From NCBI GenBank assembly GCA_021234155.1, contig JAJEKV010000027.1, positions 12,476,716-12,540,715 on the forward strand: a DNA stretch of 64,000 nucleotides, given 5' to 3'. The notes under the pieces are model-generated. The model was not told the DNA's origin. It did no database searches and saw nothing but the letters and a program-made list of their open reading frames with translations. This stretch comes from Isoetes taiwanensis (lineage: Eukaryota > Streptophyta > Lycopodiopsida > Isoetales > Isoetaceae). The translations under genes and the position numbers were made by a program. Positions 59,493-64,000 of this stretch are shown in pieces. How positions within the stretch are numbered: position 1 is the first letter of the stretch; each line of letters opens with the position of its first letter.

Positions 59493-59621
59493 GTTCAAGC
59501 AACGACACTTCCCACTCTTTCTTTCCCCGCCTCTTTGGGCAATGTAGCTTAGCTTGAATGCTAAGTTCCATTGTCCACAGAGGCGGGGTGAGCAAGATTG
59601 GGAAATTCTCGATGCTTTGAC
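59493..59621. repeat. hairpin H
   Basis: Related to B: the left arm has CTTCCCACTCTTTCTTTCCC and CAATGTAGCTTAG; the right arm has CTAAGTTCCATTG and GGGAAATTCTCGATGC. Arms of about 60 bp, loop about 8. Confidence 0.87.
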
Positions 59622-59970
59622 TTTGATTTCCGGTGACCCATGCTTGCACTCACCTATCTAGTGGTTGGAGAGTGGATCGTGTATCCAGTGGTTGGAGAGT
59701 GGATCGTGTACCTATCTAGTCATGAACCATCATACAATACATGAAACAAACATCATACATGAAAGGAAAATTCCACAAGGTAACGAAATATATGGAAGAC
59801 AAAAAACTTGTAACAAAAAACTTTACTTTTAATTCATAGTGCCAGGATGGTTACAATAGTTTTTGAACATCCTCATACACGATTACAATAGACAGACTGA
59901 GGGTAGTCATCACCTCCTCTCTCTAGACATCACCGCCTTCATCAATTTCATCATCCGCACTTCCGCCTTC
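59622..59970. other. spacer between the hairpin cluster and the transposase end
   Basis: No gene. It contains a tandem repeat of GTGGTTGGAGAGTGGATCGT at about 59662-59710. Confidence 0.5.
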
Positions 59971-62405
59971 TTACGCCACCGGCCTAGGCTCAACCTCCTC
60001 CGGCCTTTTCCCCATCGAACGCCCTCGAGATGTGTTCTTTCTGACTCGTTGCCTGTTTGTCTGGGTCATTGGCATTGGAGAGTCCGATGGCTCGCGTACC
60101 ATTAAGTCCTCATGCTGATCTCTTGTATTACTTGGACCTGGCCTTTCAGATCGACTCCTCTTCTCAGATCTTCGGCTGCCGCCCGAGTTGTCCGAGAACA
60201 TGTTCTTGTCTAAATCATCTTCGCATCGACAAAATGGGTACGCTTGAATGTCCTCGTCAAACATGGTTAGCGGCATTTACAAAGAAGCAGCTCGTCCTCA
60301 CCGTCTTCGGTTGTCCTCTTCCACTTCGGAATCGCATCCATGAAAGGGAACCGCAGCTTATCAACTACGGCCGCACCAATCATTGCGATTCAAGAGACGC
60401 CATTTGAGAAGTTATATACAAGTTTGTCACCTTCTTATGCGAGGAGGCGATTTAGGTCACACTATGTATATATTTATAAGCACTCCAGTTTCTCTCACTT
60501 GCACTATTGGAGGATACCAAGGAGAGGATAGTCATTATGAGGGCCTCAGAACGTGATCGAAGAATCTGTCCATGGGCTTGCCACCATGCATAAGATTCCA
60601 TATTTGGTTCCTTCTTGTGACTCTCCAAAGGTGCATCGGAAGCTCTTCATCCGCCCACCTTCCACTCAAGTTCGGTATTCAGCTTAACTTCGGCAATGAA
60701 AACTTTGTAGTCCGAAATGTTGGGGTAAAACGTTTTTGCAACCTTCTTCAATGAACCCATCACTTCTTTATCTGTATGCTGGTCCATATCATGGTTGTGT
60801 GGGTCTAAGGCATGTGCGGCGCCATGAAGATCATTATAGGACTTCTTCCATCGTTCATTAAAGTCTCTAAGCAGTGCTGCGCGCTTAGCATTGTCAAAGG
60901 GTGCATTAGGGCCATCGCGTTCTAGAAAGGATTGAATGGAGTGCCAGCACCTCCACACCTTTCCAGTGCTTGCCTTCGAAGAATCAAGGGTTTTGATGGC
61001 ATGACAAACAAAGGTTGCATGCACTTGACAACATTCTTAACGCTCTCCAAAATGTCTCCCCCCAAGCATTTCGAAGATGCGACTTCTTTGCTGCGGTGTT
61101 TTGAAGCATTTTTCCCTTACGCCTCCTCTCCCATTCAAAGAACTCAGTATGGTTGAAGGTCGAGATAATTGAGTCGCGACACTGAAGCACTCTTTCAAGA
61201 CAAATGTAATTGGAACCAAACCGGTCTCCGCCTGTGATTCATGAGTGCAAGGGCCTTCCGACGCAATGACTTGTATATGGCGAAATTGCCTTCTTTGTGA
61301 TGAATTTCACGAGACGACGGGCCTTTTGAATGGGATCTTTGAACCAAGCGTCTTTGTGGAAAACCAGTCCTTCAAAGAATAAGTTTAGGCAATGGCATTG
61401 GCAAAATGGTCGCTGCAATCCTCGAAATTCGGACTCCAACATTTCACCCGCTAACTTACAATTAGATGCATTGTCCATTCTTACCTGAAAATATTCTCTT
61501 CGGTCCAAAACTCTCTATCACAGCCTTTGTCTTTTGAAAAATCCAATCTCCTGTGACTTGGTCAGTTTTGGTTTCTACGGTTTTCAAGAATACTTCGCCC
61601 CCTGGATATACGATCATGAAATTTATAAGATGGTCCTTATTTACATTGCTCCAACCATCGGTGACTAGAGAGGCTGGCCCCGCTTCAAGAATCGACTTAA
61701 CTTCGCCCCACCCTCTCGACCATTCTTCCATGAATTTCATCCACCATTTTGTTATTCGCATGTTTGTATGAAGGCAATCTAAAAGCTGGGCCTGCTTTGG
61801 CAACTTCCTGGAAGGCTTCTTTGATTGCTTTGTGCTCCAAAATATGTGGAGACAACCCGGCGTATAGAAAGGCCTCTACAACCTTCAATTGCGTCTTCTT
61901 CTTGTTTGCTCGATGTTAAGCCTTTGGTCAACCCTCTGTTGCTTAGTCTGTCTTTCCACTAAGCAATTGTCTCGCCATTCTTTTTTCGCCTGTGCCAAAC
62001 CCACCTATCGACCCTAGTCCACCCTCCTTTGGTACGTTGGCTGCAGAGGGGTGGTGTAATTGATCTCTTCTTCTTGGCATGGTGAAGGTTCTTGGCTATC
62101 CCTTGGTCGTGTTCTTCGCTTCTATTATTTTTTTCGACCCAACACTTCAAGTGCATCTTGTCGTATGTCGGCCAGATCTGCGTACATGTTTGCACCCCAA
62201 TTTTAGGATCCCGTAAAAGATGAGCTCGTATTCTTGTCGCGGATCCATTTATTGACGTGTACCCACAAAATACACATTGCCACTCATTCTGACCAAATTC
62301 CTTCACAAATCCCCACTCAGGACCTCTCTTTCGACCACCAGGATTTCGACATATAATTCTTCCACGTGCTGTTCCAACTCCCGTAAGCCTGCCATGACAG
62401 CGCAA
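59971..62405 (-). pseudogene. hAT transposase (BED finger, DUF659, dimerisation domain), frameshifted
   Basis: Pieces in successive frames together cover a full hAT transposase. At the N-terminus is a BED zinc finger, WQCVFCGYTSINGSATRIRA then HLL and a later Cys (about 62300-62200). Then come LSPHILEHKAIKEAF and the DUF659-like core VTDGWSNVNKDHLINFMIVY (about 61680-61620), RMDNASNCKLAGEMLE with CHCLNLFFEG (about 61480-61370), and a helical part, DLHGAAHALDPHNHDMD (about 60820-60770). The hAT dimerisation motif SASERNWSAYKYIHS is near 60510-60465. A Ser/Arg-rich tail follows (60276-59971). The catalytic protein normally cuts at the terminal repeats. At least four frame changes and some stops make it non-functional as written; introns or sequence errors could explain some of these. 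Confidence 0.9.
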
Positions 62406-62587
62406 TGGTCGCGCACCCTAGACGATGATGCATGACCGCCCGGCGCGGGATGTGGATGCATGGCGAGCTGCACACGATGTAGATGCATGACCACCGGCAT
62501 CCCTGCTTTGCTATCTATAATTCTGTCCCTGTTTTTAGTATGCTAAAGGGTAAAGACTCCTTAATCGTCCAAACTAAAGGCCGACGT

Positions 62588-62593
62588 CTATAT
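62588..62593 (-). promoter_or_regulatory. TATA-like box for the transposase
   Basis: GCGTATATAGACG on the minus strand, about 185 bases before the frame that begins the BED-finger ORF, mirrors the TATA-like box on the left side. Confidence 0.45.
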
Positions 62594-62929
62594 ACGCGAA
62601 GGAGCAAGCTCACTGCGCATATGTTACATCGACGTCCGGTTCGAACGTAAGGAGTGAAGGACAGGAACCTATAGGTCTCTAAGGAAATCGTGGTAGGAAC
62701 CCAAAGGTCGGGAAAACTCGTGAAGGGAGGAATCTCACTTCACAATTCGCCGCCGGGCCGGACGCCAATAACCCACACCTCAAAGGCTGACCGCTTTCCC
62801 AAAGAGTATGTGGACTCAACCCGGTAGTCAACGCGTTGGCTAATTCTAGAGCTAAACAATTTTTCCTTATATATAATATTTCACCTGCACAAACTAGACC
62901 CAACAGTGGCGCAAAAGGTTTTTTTCCCT

Positions 62930-63260
62930 TAGCAAAAAGGCCCAAGATGCTTTGCAAAGTTTCGCGTAGCGAAAACAACTGTTTAAACTTTTACGAAAAA
63001 CATCTTCGCGTAAAGCGAAACAGCGGTTTTTTCGCTTTCCAACCGAAATAGTTTCGTTTTAAGCGAGCAGGATTTAAACTTACGCGAAGATGTTTTCGCT
63101 GTGGCGAAACGGTTTATTTCGCTTACGGCGAAACTATGTCCGGTTCGCGTGGCGAAAAATACTATTTAAACTTACGCCGGAACTTAACTTCGCGTAGCAG
63201 CGGTTTGTTTTAAACGCCACGCCGAAAGTTTTCGACGCCGGAAATTTTTTTAGCCGTATT
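62930..63260. repeat. right subterminal repeats of the hAT element
   Basis: Many copies of CGCGTAAAGCGAAAC-like and ATTTAAACTTACGCGAAG-like motifs (63072-63089 and others), matching the left end. Confidence 0.8.
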
Positions 63261-63335
63261 TTTGACGTATTAAACGTCAAATTTGTGCCGTATCAAACGA
63301 AAAATACGTATTGCGTATAAAACGTATACAGTATT

Positions 63336-63348
63336 GAACCTATCCCTG
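63336..63348 (-). repeat. hAT right terminal inverted repeat
   Basis: GAACCTATCCCTG, inverse of 52890-52902. Confidence 0.93.
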
Positions 63349-63356
63349 ATTTCGAC
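63349..63356. other. target site duplication ATTTCGAC, right copy
   Basis: Matches 52882-52889. Confidence 0.92.
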
Positions 63357-64000
63357 CATTCTGGAGGATGCAAAGTTATGGCTACTTCCCGAGTCTATCA
63401 GGACTATGAAAGACTTGGCCTTGGCCTTTCCTACTGTGGAAATTACCTTATACTGATTCTCTGCTTGCTCTGTATCTATTGCGGCAAAGATATGACACTC
63501 ACCCTGGATGTAGTCGCGGGCCCACACCGTCCGTCGCCGACGTGAGTGTCCCAATCTCCCAACTCCGCTAGCGCCGCACTCATGACGTAGGGGCGGGTTC
63601 GCTGTCCCTATGGCTTTGGCTGGAAGCACTGAGAAGCAAAGCCGCTTTTCTATGCACTCCTGCCTCTTTTCCTTGGGCATTGCCTGCAAAAAGGATCGCA
63701 CTGCTTTGGAGTAGTTTGACCCTTTCTGCTTGTCCTTGAAGGACACCTGCTTCTTCTCCTGCTGCTTCCCCTGATTGCCACCATATGGGGCTCTAGCTGG
63801 ACCTGGGCTGGCTGCCCTAGGGCTATAACTGCCTGTTGCCTTGCCTTTATCCTGGTAATACTGCTGCCTCTGCCCGCTATTCTGAGGTCCCGTCCCTTGC
63901 AAGCTTATTGCCTTAGACTCTGCTTCTGATACTGTCTTAGGGTTTATTGCCTTTACAAGCTTGCGGATCTCCTCATTCAGCCCCTCAATGTAGCTCTCCA
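63349..64000 (-). pseudogene. gag: gag C-terminus and protease of the second Ty3/gypsy element, partial
   Basis: Minus-strand continuation of the element split by the hAT insertion. It holds a Gln and Lys-rich linker, [14 protein letters not shown] (start of the zinc knuckle, which is then frameshifted or altered), and the protease active site [17 protein letters not shown], which breaks off at the insertion. Upstream gag, any accessory genes and the 5' LTR lie beyond the window. Confidence 0.85.

Larger units (their letters stand above)
52890..63348. mobile_element. large hAT DNA transposon with cargo genes and hairpin cluster
   Basis: A 10,459 bp element inserted into the protease region of the second Ty3/gypsy element. 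Ends are 13 bp perfect inverted repeats (CAGGGATAGGTTC), flanked by the 8 bp duplication ATTTCGAC; both features are typical of hAT. Contents from left to right: subterminal repeats, TATA-like promoter, kinase-like gene (+), two or three further ORFs (+) including a coiled-coil protein, a hairpin cluster, transposase (-), TATA-like promoter (-) and subterminal repeats. Typical hAT elements are a few kb with transposase only, so the cargo makes this unusual. The transposase frame is broken in several places. Confidence 0.95.

Noticed and set aside
58020-59621. CRISPR-like or tRNA-like array
   Set aside because: Units are long foldbacks of differing size with no regular spacers and no tRNA motifs. 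The genome is a plant nuclear one.

Overview
This is nuclear DNA of a land plant, dominated by transposable elements. The evidence is a BAH/TFIIS-type chromatin gene with eight short exons, a degenerate PPR gene, Ty3/gypsy chromodomain retrotransposons, L1-like LINEs and a hAT transposon. The sequence does not let me name the species.

Layout. (1) 1-7147 is a rearranged patchwork: a LINE fragment, an LTR, a damaged genomic copy of part of the gene at 26-32 kb, and a second LINE fragment. (2) 7148-20321 is a complete 13.2 kb Ty3/gypsy element on the minus strand, with TG/CA LTRs, a GTTTT target duplication, an initiator-Met-type primer site and a polypurine tract. It is inserted in a LINE whose reverse transcriptase half follows at 20322-22877. 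In its own 5'->3' order the element carries LTR, a histone H3-like gene, a second unknown accessory ORF, gag-protease and pol with a C-terminal chromodomain, then LTR. (3) 26037-32180 (+) is a large, apparently intact multi-exon gene for an acidic repeat-rich protein that I do not recognise. (4) 32-38 kb is mostly non-coding, with two related foldback elements and a decayed PPR gene. (5) 38023-40862 (-) is an intact gene matching Arabidopsis AIPP3/BDT1. (6) 42.5-45.7 kb holds the 5' half of a LINE on the minus strand. (7) From 47098 to the window end lies a second, related Ty3/gypsy element, split by a 10,459 bp hAT transposon (52890-63348; 13 bp terminal inverted repeats, 8 bp target duplication).

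Two systems stand out. The first is the H3-like protein: it starts [10 protein letters not shown] and ends in a full histone fold, and it sits in the same element as an integrase chromodomain, the domain family that reads H3 tails. The second is the large hAT element. Besides a BED/DUF659/hAT-dimerisation transposase it carries a protein kinase-like gene, a coiled-coil ORF and a cluster of at least eight long imperfect hairpins (58020-59621), some related to each other, resembling microRNA precursors.

Caution on sequence quality: duplicated repeat copies differ mainly at CAG/CTG sites, in a way that suggests consensus errors at methylated sites, so some frameshifts in repeats may not be real. 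The two single-copy genes read cleanly through their splice junctions.
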